Origin: Blastobasis lacticolella
Taxonomy: Eukaryota > Arthropoda > Insecta > Lepidoptera > Blastobasidae
Direction of reading: 5' to 3'
Assembly: GCA_905147135.1 (NCBI GenBank)
Contig: LR990052.1
Coordinates: 17,298,200 to 17,362,199 of the forward strand
Length of the DNA: 64,000 nt
Notes under the pieces: generated by a model
Told to the model about the DNA's origin: nothing
Databases searched by the model: none
Seen by the model: the letters and a program-made list of their open reading frames with translations, nothing else
Shown here: piece after piece, positions 46,501 to 53,900 of the stretch
Position numbering within the stretch: the first letter of the stretch is position 1
How the letters are laid out: each line of letters starts with the position of its first letter
Program-made: the position numbers and the translations under genes

Positions 46501-49373
46501 CTAAATATTCCTTCCTAAAACGATGCCTCAAATTCATCCTTAACTTTTGCAAATAATTTACGCGCATGTTTAAAGCATTCGCGTCAATCTCATCAAGGTC
46601 ATTTACCTGACAAGAAGTCAAATCCTGTAGAAAATGTTTAGGAGATAACGGCGTTAACACGTCCTTCTCCGAGACATAAGTCAGGGGTCTTGAATTTAAC
46701 GTAGACTCACAATCACATAATACAGTCTCTAGCTCAGTGTAACTTAACGCTGCTTTCCCCAACATTCTACGAAGCAAGTCCTTCAAACACTTTATGAGGC
46801 GCTCCCAAAATCCACCCCACCACGGTGCACTAGGCACAATAAACCTCCATTCGATACGATCCAAATGTATCTGACTCTGTAAAAAATCCCAATCTATATT
46901 TTTAAATAAATTGTTTGTTCCAACAAAGTTAGTTCCGTTGTCAGAATATATAACTCGTACTCTACCCCTTCTGGCTATGAATCGCCTTAACACCATCAGA
47001 AAACACTTGCTAGACAATCCCATAGTCAGTTCGAGATGAACAGCACGATATACCGCACACGTGAATAAAACAATCCAACATTTTTCACCTGTTTTTAAAA
47101 ACATGGGCCCTGCTAAATCGACGCCCGTTACCTCAAACACCTTGCCGAGCTTGGTTCTATTTTCGAGCAAAGGCGCGGTAGGAGCCTGAGCTGCCTTGCA
47201 CGTCATTCTCCTGCACCTCAAACAAGATGATATCACCGCCTGAACATTACGACGTGCACTCGTAAGCCAGAAAGTTTCCCTCAGATTGCCGATAACTATA
47301 GAAGCACCAGCGTGTTGAAGTTTGCAATGCTCTTTGTAAATCAACCGATGAGTAATCTCGCACTTACCCGGAATCAAAATGGGATATTTAAAATTTTCAG
47401 GCTCATCACCTAAAAGCAACCTTGATTTGACGCGGATCAGTCCGTCATCAAATCGAACCGTCTGTAAGTCTTTCACTGCACACGGTGATGTCACATCATA
47501 ATGTTCTGATTGCAACAATTTCATTAGTGATCTCTCTGCGCTCACATATTCATCAAACGACAAATTTCCTTGCCGCCTGTTGCCCGTATTTTTGCAATTA
47601 TGTACAAATCTCATAATCCAACCCATGCATCTCACCATTTTACTGAATTTACTAAAGTAGAGGAAATTTTCACTGAATCGCTCTTTATCAGTACTAACGA
47701 CAACAGTGTTCCTAACTTCTAGACTCGACTCATCATCTACAATCACCGCTGACACAGGCCACTCATCTACACTGCCGTACAACCACCTAGGCCCAGTCCA
47801 CCACAGCGATGACACCAGTTTTCCTGGCGAACAGCCCCGCGAGGGTAAATCAGCCGGGTTGTTAGCGCCAGTTACGTGACGCCACTGATTCCTTTGGTTG
47901 AAGCTATGAATTTCCTTCACTCGATTATTTACAAATACTGTCCAATTACGTTCACCCTTAATCCAAGTGAGAGCCACTGACGAATCAGTCCAAAAATAGG
48001 ACTCCACATTATTTAATGCCAAGGCATTAACACACTGCTGGTATAGCCTTACACCCATCACTGCTGCTACCAGCTCCAATCTAGGGATCGTAATCGCTTT
48101 TATAGGCGCCACCCTAGATTTGGCTACCACTAAACGCACCTGGACATTGCCCTGGCATTCCGTCCGAATGAATACACACGCAGCGTATGCCAATTTACAC
48201 GCATCGCTGAAAGTATGAAGTGATACATTAACCTCATCTGACAGAGCATAATCGGACAAACGTCGTGGGATTTTTATATCAGATATTGCACTCAGTTCAC
48301 GCACCCAAGATATAAATTCATTCACAATATCTCTAGGTAGTGTTTCATCCCAGTCTTTCTTCAGTGACCAACATTTCTGTAATAGTATTTTCGGAACGAT
48401 GCTTGTTGGACAAGTGAATCCAATCGGGTCGAAAATTCTTTGGGCAAATGATAACAAAATCCGTTTCGTTACAACATCGCTCAAATCGCGGTACTCGGGT
48501 TCAATGCGGAGCACATCCTCCTTGTTGTTCCACCGCAATCCCAGCACAGACTGACTATTTTCTACTTCCCATGGCCCGTAGACCCATCCCCGCAAATCAA
48601 ACTGAGCCTCGCTCATCACACTTTTCGACACTTCTACAAAACTTTCACGCTCACTGTCAGTATTTACACTATGTACACAATTATCGACATACAGCGACGC
48701 CTTCAACTGCTGGGCAATCATCCTCCTGTTGTCATGTATGCTGTCTAAATGGTGATTAATTGCTGCTGCCAACAAGAAAGGACTACAAGTCACTCCGAAA
48801 ACAACTCTTTTATGACGGTAAATCATTGGCGTCTCTAACTCTTCGAGATCGGAGTGACTAGTCACTGTGACTAGTGACTAGTGACTAGTCCTGTCACGGT
48901 CGCCATTATGTGCGAACCTGGAGCAACGTAACTACCCGGGAGCGGGTCCTCAAACTTCTAAGGAAATAAATACGCGAATTCTTAAAAGCCGGTTTCCTCC
49001 CGGTCGTTTATTATGACATTAAAATTATTACACTGCGCTTCATCTTGTCATTGCCTTATTTGACAACTTAAGAATAAAGAAATTAAAGAACAAGGAGTTC
49101 CAACAAGGTTAGTGTTCAAGTAACATACATGCACCAGAAGAGAGCCATTGGTACATGACGGCACTGGGGTTCGAAATCCCCGGTTCTACGACTATAGTGT
49201 AATATTGTAATAACCGTAGTCGTACCTATGATAACTGCCAGGCCGTAAGCTTGTTTGCCACCTTTTAGTGCAGTATAAATAACGAACGATCAGTAGGTAC
49301 TTACTTTTTCTGAAGTTAAGCCCGACTGTTCCGGAGCCTCCGGCGGCGACGGCTGCTCCGGGATCGAATCCAT
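19517..49373 (-). CDS. CFAP251: Cilia- and flagella-associated protein 251 (WDR66), 19 exons
   Basis: Exons on the minus strand: 49373-49305, 45035-44892, 43781-43635, 41064-40806, 39765-39650, 39208-38919, 35634-35483, 32853-32707, 31662-31554, 30543-30350, 29983-29832, 27786-27600, 27051-26897, 26427-26200, 25831-25740, 22592-22358, 21849-21630, 21294-21185, 19651-19517. They sum to 3141 nt, so 1046 aa, all in phase. Residues 1-71 are a Pro/Glu-rich leader. WD40 repeats fill ~72-813 (for example R-W-I-V-T-A-G-S-G-S-E-N-I-L-V-I-W-D near 130-150). The C-terminus (~814-1002) has the family's EF-hand-like module with L-V-E-N-G-R-P-G-W, M-R-A-L-G-F-F-P-S-E and Y-L-N-H-R-P-A-F-G. CFAP251 belongs to the calmodulin- and spoke-associated complex at the base of radial spoke 3 in 9+2 axonemes. 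In an insect this means sperm flagella and possibly sensory cilia. The length is close to the human protein. It is divergent with the metalloproteinase gene. Confidence 0.94.
20104..20990 (-). pseudogene. Jockey-type LINE, C-terminal RT/tail fragment
   Basis: In the last intron of CFAP251, same strand. The ORF at 20953-20297 contains T-Y-L-G-V-T-L-D-R-S-L-T-Y and later R-T-Q-V-G-R-C-K. An in-frame TGA at 20297-20299 is followed by the usual C-D-C-G ... I-E-H-L-L-S-C-P-L-C zinc-knuckle-like tail down to ~20165. The 3' end has an AAGAAGAAG tract (~20120). The 5' half and the catalytic RT core are absent, so it is dead. Confidence 0.75.
22800..22986. mobile_element. 187-bp palindromic mariner-type MITE
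   Basis: Nearly perfect inverted arms of ~80 bp begin CAGTCGAGTTCATTAATATG. TA flanks both ends (22798-22799 and 22987-22988). It lies in the CFAP251 intron between exons 15 and 16, so the pre-mRNA would carry a long hairpin. Confidence 0.9.
22990..23190 (-). repeat. SINE with a 5S rRNA-derived head
   Basis: The minus strand holds AAAGATTAAGTAACG then GAACTGGATGGGTGACCA. These correspond in order and spacing to the internal promoter of 5S rRNA (box A AAGTTAAGCAACG, box C CTTGGATGGGTGACCG). A ~110-bp unrelated body follows. A second, more diverged copy is at 38325-38525, also in CFAP251. The changes and missing ends rule out a working 5S gene. Confidence 0.65.
23300..25664 (+). mobile_element. 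5'-truncated non-LTR retrotransposon (Jockey/CR1-like) with RT
   Basis: Three + strand blocks cover the reverse transcriptase. The first is 23355-23981, with the N-terminal 'K-N-Y-R-P-I-A-L-I-P' motif. The second is 24080-24883, with F-L-D-L-T-K-A-F-D, G-V-P-Q-G-S-I-L-G-P and the catalytic F-A-D-D at 24443-24454. The third is 24877-25227, the C-terminal tail. A one-base loss near 23975 and a frame change near 24880 break the ORF. The 3' end is AT-rich and finishes in a GAATT repeat (25645-25664), as in LINE families with microsatellite tails. No endonuclease domain remains. It is inserted antisense to CFAP251, in the intron between exons 15 and 16. Confidence 0.85.
27251..27565 (+). repeat. 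tRNA-headed SINE
   Basis: Plus-orientation copy of the family: head TGGTGGCCTAATGGTTAAGG and box B AATTCGAACCCCCAG, with the body ending in the CTCGCGCGCAAGA region. It lies in the CFAP251 intron between exons 12 and 13. Confidence 0.75.
27956..29100. mobile_element. hAT-like element, 1.15 kb, 8-bp target duplication
   Basis: The ends are inverted: CAGGCGCGGATCCAGG on the left and the complement of TAGGCGCGGATCCAGG on the right. The flanks GTTGACAC (27948-27955) and GTTGGAAC (29101-29108) form a diverged 8-bp duplication, as hAT elements make. There is no transposase. The interior is mostly a degenerate ~70-bp tandem repeat. Confidence 0.75.
28083..28680. repeat. diverged ~66-71-bp tandem repeat (GAGCGAGCGGAGCGAGCTCG unit)
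   Basis: Unit starts near 28083, 28145, 28211, 28281, 28352, 28494 and 28649. Each starts with an imperfect GAGCGAGC/GCGAGCTC palindrome, then ATTTTTGACATTT, then a GGTGATCA(T)TGAATGAAT end. Reverse-oriented units of the same kind are at 35730-36310. Confidence 0.75.
30735..31350 (+). pseudogene. LINE C-terminal fragment with AT-rich 3'UTR
   Basis: The + strand translation has F-R-A-V-M-G-L-P-R-F-C-S-A-S-G-M-F-A-E-A followed by L-V-R-R-V-R. This is the conserved C-terminal 'GLPRxCSASxMF' block of an arthropod CR1/Jockey-like LINE. After the stop there are ~350 bp of AT-rich 3'UTR ending in a TTAA/ATTA tract. It lies in the CFAP251 intron between exons 9 and 10, antisense. Confidence 0.65.
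32486..32630. mobile_element. 145-bp MITE
   Basis: Inverted ends GGCCCTAGCACAAGT and GGCCTAGCACAAGTT, with GCGCGAGAG-rich subterminal arms. It lies just upstream of the end of CFAP251 exon 8, in intron 8. Confidence 0.75.
33061..33310 (+). mobile_element. non-autonomous Helitron-like element
   Basis: It starts with TC after an A and ends GCCGGGTCAGCTAG before a T. AT-flanked 5' TC and 3' CTAG ends with a short GC hairpin just inside (AACGTTTGCCGGG) are the Helitron pattern. The 5' body (TATAAAATTCTCGTGTCAC) is of a type common in moths. Very weakly similar ends appear elsewhere in the window. Confidence 0.65.
33740..35062 (+). mobile_element. RTE-type LINE, RT and C-terminal part, inactive
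   Basis: Contains R-L-S-I-I-A-P-V-Y-K-G-K-G, F-L-D-M-Q-K-A-F-D, H-Q-G-S-V-L-S-P and the catalytic Y-A-D-D (34395-34406), then M-K-I-L-R-W-M-C-G-V-S-R. Frame breaks occur near 34062, 34337 and 34480. The 3' end is CAACCGGGACATAACGTCAA followed by a GATGATGAT tail. It is the same family as 41358-43217 (nearly identical around 34690-34790 and 41790-41880). It lies in the CFAP251 intron between exons 7 and 8, antisense. Confidence 0.85.
35699..36712. mobile_element. ~1-kb composite element with perfect 8-bp target duplication
   Basis: GGACCTAC directly flanks both ends (35691-35698 and 36713-36720). The ends contain the inverted motif ATAGGCGTA / TACGCCAAT. Just inside the left end is a 15-base G run (35710-35724). 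Inside lie GCTCGCTC-type repeat units and, at 35928-35943, a terminal repeat of the 27956-29100 family, so older pieces are embedded. An 8-bp duplication suggests hAT. Confidence 0.65.
37082..38287. repeat. 1.2-kb fold-back (long inverted repeat) element
   Basis: The left arm ~37082-37566 is the reverse complement of the right arm ~37801-38287, with scattered mismatches over ~480 bp. Matching landmarks are GATGTACAGGATAGCC and its complement at the outer ends, and CCTAAAAATATTCCC and GGGAATATTTTTAGG mid-arm. The ~230-bp loop holds a 16-base C run (37602-37617) and a G/A-rich stretch. There is no coding capacity. It lies in the CFAP251 intron between exons 6 and 7. Confidence 0.85.
38325..38525 (-). 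repeat. second SINE with 5S rRNA-like head
   Basis: The minus strand reads AAGCAACGCACGC then GAACTGATGGGTGACCATTT. This is collinear with the copy at 22990-23190 over both the 5S-like head and the body (AGCGGAAGAACTTGGTCAACC versus AGCGGAAAACTTCGATCAACC). Confidence 0.6.
39297..39400. repeat. 10-bp minisatellite (GTAGCGCRRC)n
   Basis: About ten tandem 10-bp units such as GTAGCGCGGC and GTAGCGCAAC, decaying to the right. It lies between CFAP251 exons 5 and 6. Confidence 0.85.
40032..40414 (-). repeat. tRNA-headed SINE, best preserved copy
   Basis: Minus strand: GGAGCGTCGGTGGCCGGGCG at the start, box B GGGTTCGAATCCCGC, then a ~300-bp body ending near an ATGATGATTT tract. It lies in the CFAP251 intron between exons 4 and 5. 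Confidence 0.85.
41358..43217 (-). mobile_element. RTE-type LINE with endonuclease, internally deleted
   Basis: Minus strand. The N-terminal endonuclease (43011-42514) has R-F-A-S-W-N-L-G-T-L-T-G, the catalytic glutamate in Q-E-T-R-W-K-G, and S-A-Y-A-P-Q. After a frame change it continues at 42547-42086 with G-G-D-L-N-G-N-V-G; the usual final D-H is Q-H here. The RT core is missing. Coding resumes at 41878-41507 with K-T-I-I-R-P-A-L-L-Y-G-S-E-T-W and a degraded C-terminus. The 3' end carries CAACCGGGATATAACGTCAA plus a GATGATGAT tail. It is inactive. It lies in the CFAP251 intron between exons 3 and 4, same strand as the gene. Confidence 0.85.
43328..43403. repeat. 76-bp short palindrome
   Basis: Perfect 25-bp arms (ATTATTATATTAGACGGGAC... 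and complement) around a 26-bp loop. It is probably a tiny MITE or a hairpin end. The motif ATTATATTAAACGGGACTTA recurs at 33314. Confidence 0.8.
45703..45707. repeat. target-site duplication AGGTT (left)
   Basis: Identical to 49106-49110 on the other side of the LTR element. Five bases is the usual BEL/Pao length. Confidence 0.85.
45708..45904 (-). repeat. BEL/Pao LTR (3' LTR in element sense)
   Basis: A 197-bp repeat. In element orientation it begins TGTTGGAACTCC and ends CAGGTTCGCACA (TG...CA). It matches the other LTR with a single C/T difference. Just inside is a purine-rich tract (GGGGTTGGGAGGA), the expected polypurine tract. Confidence 0.9.
46214..48865 (-). CDS. BEL/Pao partial Pol: RT end, RNase H, integrase
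   Basis: 883 uninterrupted codons. Residues ~19-65 hold the second half of the RT palm, with the catalytic tetrad as Y-V-D-N (59-62) in place of YVDD. RNase H follows (T-F-S-D-A near 218-222 and W-T-D-S-S near 292-296; the Pao-type 'A17' region). The integrase zinc-binding segment spans ~506-551 (H..H..C-L-R-C). The integrase core carries D ~583 (V-D-L-A-G-P), D ~642 (S-D-N-G-T) and E ~688 (F-W-E-R-L). The C-terminus is basic. The N-terminal part of Pol and gag are absent; the first residues abut the deletion junction. The initiating ATG is only the first available one; whether any protein is made is unknown. Confidence 0.9.
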   Translation of the reverse strand: MTSHSDLEELETPMIYRHKRVVFGVTCSPFLLAAAINHHLDSIHDNRRMIAQQLKASLYVDNCVHSVNTDSERESFVEVSKSVMSEAQFDLRGWVYGPWEVENSQSVLGLRWNNKEDVLRIEPEYRDLSDVVTKRILLSFAQRIFDPIGFTCPTSIVPKILLQKCWSLKKDWDETLPRDIVNEFISWVRELSAISDIKIPRRLSDYALSDEVNVSLHTFSDACKLAYAACVFIRTECQGNVQVRLVVAKSRVAPIKAITIPRLELVAAVMGVRLYQQCVNALALNNVESYFWTDSSVALTWIKGERNWTVFVNNRVKEIHSFNQRNQWRHVTGANNPADLPSRGCSPGKLVSSLWWTGPRWLYGSVDEWPVSAVIVDDESSLEVRNTVVVSTDKERFSENFLYFSKFSKMVRCMGWIMRFVHNCKNTGNRRQGNLSFDEYVSAERSLMKLLQSEHYDVTSPCAVKDLQTVRFDDGLIRVKSRLLLGDEPENFKYPILIPGKCEITHRLIYKEHCKLQHAGASIVIGNLRETFWLTSARRNVQAVISSCLRCRRMTCKAAQAPTAPLLENRTKLGKVFEVTGVDLAGPMFLKTGEKCWIVLFTCAVYRAVHLELTMGLSSKCFLMVLRRFIARRGRVRVIYSDNGTNFVGTNNLFKNIDWDFLQSQIHLDRIEWRFIVPSAPWWGGFWERLIKCLKDLLRRMLGKAALSYTELETVLCDCESTLNSRPLTYVSEKDVLTPLSPKHFLQDLTSCQVNDLDEIDANALNMRVNYLQKLRMNLRHRFRKEYLGLLVNRNVNSKNCGINVGDVVLMETDAKRQLWHIGVVHELIVGADNVSRAAVVKVNNGFFKRPIQQLYPLEVHRPQQYMSMTRSGRRVRAPERYR
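48866..48890. repeat. deletion-junction filler of GTGACTA units
   Basis: Between the primer-binding site and the truncated ORF are several tandem/inverted copies of GTGACTA (48856-48890). No such array is expected in an intact element. It marks the site where ~half of the internal region was lost. Confidence 0.6.
48890..48905 (-). other. primer-binding site of the BEL/Pao element
   Basis: TGGCGACCGTGACAGG on the minus strand, three bases inside the 5' LTR. It starts TGG, as a tRNA 3'-CCA complement must. The sequence fits an arginine tRNA 3' end, from memory of insect elements. Confidence 0.7.
48909..49105 (-). repeat. BEL/Pao LTR (5' LTR in element sense)
   Basis: 197 bp, one mismatch to 45708-45904, flanked on the right by AGGTT (49106-49110). 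Confidence 0.9.
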
Positions 49374-49741
49374 GACTCCTCACGAAGGTGTAGGTACCTG
49401 GTATCTTGTAAGGTATTAAATTTACTTCGTTTTTGTTATTTTGACTTTATTTTCTACCGGGTAATCAGTGGAGAAATCAGCGTTTTCTATGTTCAAGTTA
49501 AAACGTTACCGGCAAAGTAGGCTAATGGTATCCTAATTCAGCCTTTCAGACGAGAAAATTCACAAAATAAACACAATCCCCTCCGCGATATGCCGCGACT
49601 TGGCCGCGACGCTGCTGTCAGACTGTCGTGTCATTGTCTGTCACGTTGACAACTCTTGAAGAGGTTAGTTTGAGGTTTGGAACTCGTTCCTCATTCGGTC
49701 TAGTGAATAGAAGTCCGCTCATGGCCAGAGCGGACACCAGA

Positions 49742-49889
49742 GGGCTTACCATGAACTCTTATAGCAGGACCTAAACAGAATTGCTTTCTGTTTGAACGAG
49801 ACAAGCGTTATGTGACACGTATAGCGCTGTTTCGTTCTAAGCAGGGCAGTTCTGTTTAGGTCCTGCTATAAGAGTTCATGGTTAAGCCC
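49742..49889. mobile_element. 148-bp MITE (GGGCTTACCATGAACTCTTA ends)
   Basis: ~38-bp inverted ends and a short middle with GAACGAGACAAGC. A second copy with a more diverged left arm is at 60209-60355. Confidence 0.85.
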
Positions 49890-50841
49890 CAGACCCTCGT
49901 GCGCAAGAGCAAAACCAGTAAATTAACGCCAAGATGATTATTTTAGTGAGCGAGAAGTCCCCGAAAAATGTTGTCTGTAAATGTGGTATGTTACTTTTTC
50001 ACGCTTAAACTGCTTTATATAAAAGGCAATTAAGATGATAAAGTAAGGCTAAAAATGCGTAAGGTTGATGTTTGAATGGATCTTAGTTGCTCTTAGGACA
50101 TGCTCTATGGATTTTGATGAAATTTTGCAGTGTTGTAGCTTATAACCCAGAATAGCACAGATATTATTTATCCCGATTCAATACGGTACCCGCGTAATCA
50201 CGGCATATGTATATGTTGTATGTTAGTGTATGTTGGTCGCGAACTGTGCGGTTCCGAAGAAACTTTCTCCCACGCACACTAAGATTGTGAATGAACTACC
50301 TGGAGAGATTTTCCCTAGAGAGTACAACATGAAGTTCTTCAAAAAAGGGGCTAAAAGTTTTTTACGGGGTCGGCAACGCGTGGGTGAAGCCCCTGGTATT
50401 GCAAACGTCCATAGGCTGCGGTGACTTCTTACCATCAGGCAGGCCGTAAGCTTGTTTGTCACATTAGTGGTATAATTAAAAAAAAACATTGTACGCGGTC
50501 GAAGTCGCGGGCAAAAGCTAATGCTTTAGTAATTGTAAGTATCTACCTTATACAATAACACTGGCAATGACAGAAAAGTGAATCTTAAAACTCATCCTTC
50601 TCTCATCATATTATTATAACTCTACATTGGCGCCTACAGTAACTATAGTTTAATTAATAAGTAGTGTGTTTTATCTGTGTAACAAAGTATGTAAGTGCAG
50701 CAGACACAATCAAGTATAAGCACTGAATCAGAAAGTGCAGTAGGTAACACAAACACTGTAAAACAAAATACTATTAAGTACAAAACAACAACAGTCCTTA
50801 TATGATGCATTGATAAGCCTCCGAAGGGCGTTCACCAGCGC

Positions 50842-50873
50842 ATATATATGAGACATCGGCCTTATCATCAGTC
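50842..50873 (+). promoter_or_regulatory. TATA box plus initiator of the metalloproteinase gene
   Basis: ATATATATG (50842-50850) lies ~26 bp before an arthropod initiator TCAGTC (50868-50873). The predicted start at A 50870 gives a 65-nt 5'UTR to the ATG at 50935 and makes the upstream in-frame ATG at 50848 part of the TATA region, not of the mRNA. Confidence 0.55.
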
Positions 50874-50934
50874 AAAGGTCAATGCGGACTCCACGTGGCG
50901 TCATCCATCCGTCAGAGTGAACCAGCCAGCGAGG

Positions 50935-53900
50935 ATGGTGGTCGCTTCTGGTGCCCTGGTCTGCGGACTCCTCGCCGTCCTCCTAACCGCACCTGTGAGA
51001 AGCAAAGCAGTTTATCAGAATGAACCCACGAAAGACGAGGTCAGTGTTATCTTTGACTTAGTTACGGAAAGCGTTTTATAACGCATGACTCGTGTTGTGG
51101 TATTGTATTTTATTGTGTCGAAACAGTTTTGTGTAAAGGGCGATATTATGAGTCGTAAACAGTGGTATACGATGTCGTATTGACACAAAGACTACACGGG
51201 ATACTGATAGAGTTTTTATAATGTTAAAAGGTAACATTTCATTTTGTTTTGTCACACATACCTATCACACATCAGGTTTTAATCCATTTGTGTTACTATT
51301 CAGCACTACGCCACTACTAGGTCAACTACTGCACACGACAGGTACTTCCCGAATATTACTTCGAAACTCATCTGTAGGATTTGCAGTACTAGAACAAGTA
51401 ACCTCTACAAAGATTACGTTACGTTCGTGTAAAGATGTAAACAGTTGAAACGATTTTAACGAAACATAGCGACGAAACATCTCGATTAAACTGGCTTTCA
51501 AAAGAAACTGCTTCGATATCTGTCCAGCTGTTTGGGACATACGATGCCAAGACAGATACTCAAGTCAAACACTCCTCTTTTTGCGTCGGGGGTTAAAATG
51601 ATAGCCCTTGTTAGTCATCTGGAGCTATGGCTCTCGATTGTAGAATACGGTGTAAATCTCATGTACTGGGACGGCCCAATAGGTCGCACAGGCGATAGTG
51701 CTGCTGACTGAGAAAGGCTGAAAGAGCCTAGACAGGCTCATGGTTAAAAATTATAGCCCTCGTTAGTTATCAGGAGCTCATAATAGGTACGCCACAGAGT
51801 CTAGAGTGGGCAGAAGACGATGTAAACTTCGCGTAGGTACACGGAGGCCGGGCTTGTCACTAAGCCTTAGTGGGTCACTTATGCGTACGCACCTTTAACA
51901 CTCACTGCTAAGAGAGCCATAAAGAAAGGCTCCATGTCGTCTTCCCATCACCACACGCCAGACGATCAGTTACCAGGTGGATGAGCCTTCCAATCTTCTC
52001 GGCGTTAGGTACATCACTTGCATTTTTCGTAAGATCGTCACTCTATCTTGAAGGGTCGTCCTACTAGAGAATATTATCGCCAATTAAAATAGAGATCGAC
52101 AACATCGGCTCTGCTAACACTTTGCGGCATAAAAAGTGGCTCAAATGCTTATCTATGCAAAGTAATCAAACTACTTAATATGACCCACGCAACACGAGAT
52201 TCGATAACCAAATGCCGTTTCCAGCTGAAGTTCATGCAGCGCTACGGCTACCTGGAGCGATCTGACGACGAGATGGGGTACGCATACACGGCGAAGTCGA
52301 TCGCGGAGGCGGTGCAGCTGCTGCAGGCGTATGCGGGTCTACCGCCTACAGGGGAGCTGGATGAGGAGACAAGGAGCGTGAGTTTTTTTTATAATACTGG
52401 GTGGCAATTGCCGGGTAAGTGATTATCGCCGCCCATGGACATATGCAACACCAGGGGGTCGCGAATTTTTATGGGTTACACGACGCTAGTGACATAATGG
52501 TAAGTGCCATCCGTAACACCTAGGGGTCCAAAAATGTCACATTATGGTTTCATATTATGATTCATATTTATTTGTCAGCGTAGCTGTTGTTGGCATTGAC
52601 ATGACAATTCAAAATGGCGTCACGTAGTTCCTCTTGTGGCCACCGGATCAGATAAGCTTGTGGCACTCTAATATGAATCATAGGGTTTTCTATTGACAGA
52701 CACTGCGATTGGAAGAACCATATAGATAATGTTTGTCTTAGAATTAATAAATTTGTTTATGCCCTTCGTCGTCTAAGTAGGACAACTTCAAAGGAAGTTG
52801 CTCTAACTGCTTTCCACGGTTACGTGTCGTCAGTGCTCAATTATGGGCTTATGCTGTGGGGAAACTCAGTCGACATAAATAGAGCATTTATAGCACAGAA
52901 GAAATGTCTTCGCGCTGTATGTCAATGCCCTAATGGAAACAGAGACTCATGTAAGCCTCTCTTTAAAGAAAATATAGTGCTGACTCTGCCGCATATTTGT
53001 TAAGGAAAATCCCGAATATTTTAAAACACACGGAGAAGTTATGAAAAGAGCAACAAGGCACAAAAATCGAATATATTTACCGCAAATGCGTTTGAATGTT
53101 CACCGCAATAACTCCATCTGTATGGCAATTCGTATATACAATAGTCTACCAGCGAGTATTAAGGACTGCCCGTATAATAAATTTAAAAGTACACCTTAAC
53201 AGGGTGGCTTCTAGACAAATGCTTTTACTCTATAAAGGAAATGTTAAATCAGTGAAGCTTTAGTACCGACTTAAAAAAGAAACTGTGTATATATTTGCAT
53301 GCCATTGTTGGCTGAACATATGGTACGCGAATGTAAAAACTATCTAGTTGTATAACTATGTTCTTGCAAATAAAAATTCTGATTCTGATTCTGAATTACC
53401 TACCTCATGTTTTTCAGCTGTTCACAAAAAGACGCTGCGGCGTTAGAGACATAGAAGATCTGTCAAATCGACGTCGGAGGTACATCGTGTCTCAGGGATG
53501 GACCAAGAAAGATATCACTTACAGGTAGATACTTGTATGGTACATAAATATATACAGATACCCTAGAAGAATTTCTACGAACAGCCCGTAAACATTAATT
53601 TGGCGGTGCAGGATAATGGTAGCCGCCAATGTTGGCAAGCGAAGATGGTGAGAAAGTAGAAAAGGGTAATTGCTCACCTGGCCGGGTGTTGTGACCAGGG
53701 GACCAAGGGTCCGACAGCTGATCGTCGGAAGTTGTATATGTGCCGTGGAAGTTGGCACATTTCTCTAGCGCGATGCAGGAACGGTTAGCGCCATCTATGT
53801 GCGGATGATGCTTGCCAACCTTGTGGTCGTGTACTCGTAATGTGAGTATCGTTGAGTTTCCCTAGTGGAGCGATAGATGTCCCTACAATTGTATTGCTTT

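Larger units (their letters stand above)
45708..49105 (-). mobile_element. BEL/Pao LTR retrotransposon, internally deleted
   Basis: A 3.4-kb element bounded by two 197-bp LTRs and the 5-bp duplication AGGTT. The 5' LTR is followed after three bases by a primer-binding site. Then, almost at once, comes a single long ORF that begins in the middle of reverse transcriptase. gag, protease and the first half of RT are gone, so it cannot move on its own. The near-identity of the LTRs indicates a recent insertion. It sits in the first intron of CFAP251, same strand, inside an older SINE. Confidence 0.9.
45478..49192 (-). repeat. tRNA-headed SINE split by the BEL/Pao insertion
   Basis: The two pieces 45478-45707 and 49106-49192 are collinear with intact copies (for example 40032-40414) and rejoin across the 5-bp duplication AGGTT. 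The head is in the right-hand piece (box B GGGGTTCGAAATCCCCG). Confidence 0.8.
49374..50934. promoter_or_regulatory. divergent upstream region of CFAP251 and the metalloproteinase
   Basis: A 1.56-kb gap between two start codons that point away from each other. It holds a 148-bp MITE (49742-49889), a repeat tail (50390-50475: GCAGGCCGTAAGCTTGTTTG-like) and the core promoter of the metalloproteinase. GTTACCGGCAAA at 49505-49516, ~130 bp above the CFAP251 ATG, resembles an RFX X-box without its spacer. Confidence 0.4.

Noticed and set aside
49192..49383. 63-codon minus-strand ORF upstream of CFAP251
   Set aside because: It overlaps the true first exon in another frame; the exon 1 frame joins exon 2 in phase.
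50848..50937. Upstream in-frame ATG as the MMP start
   Set aside because: It would put 29 polar residues before the signal peptide and overlaps the TATA box.
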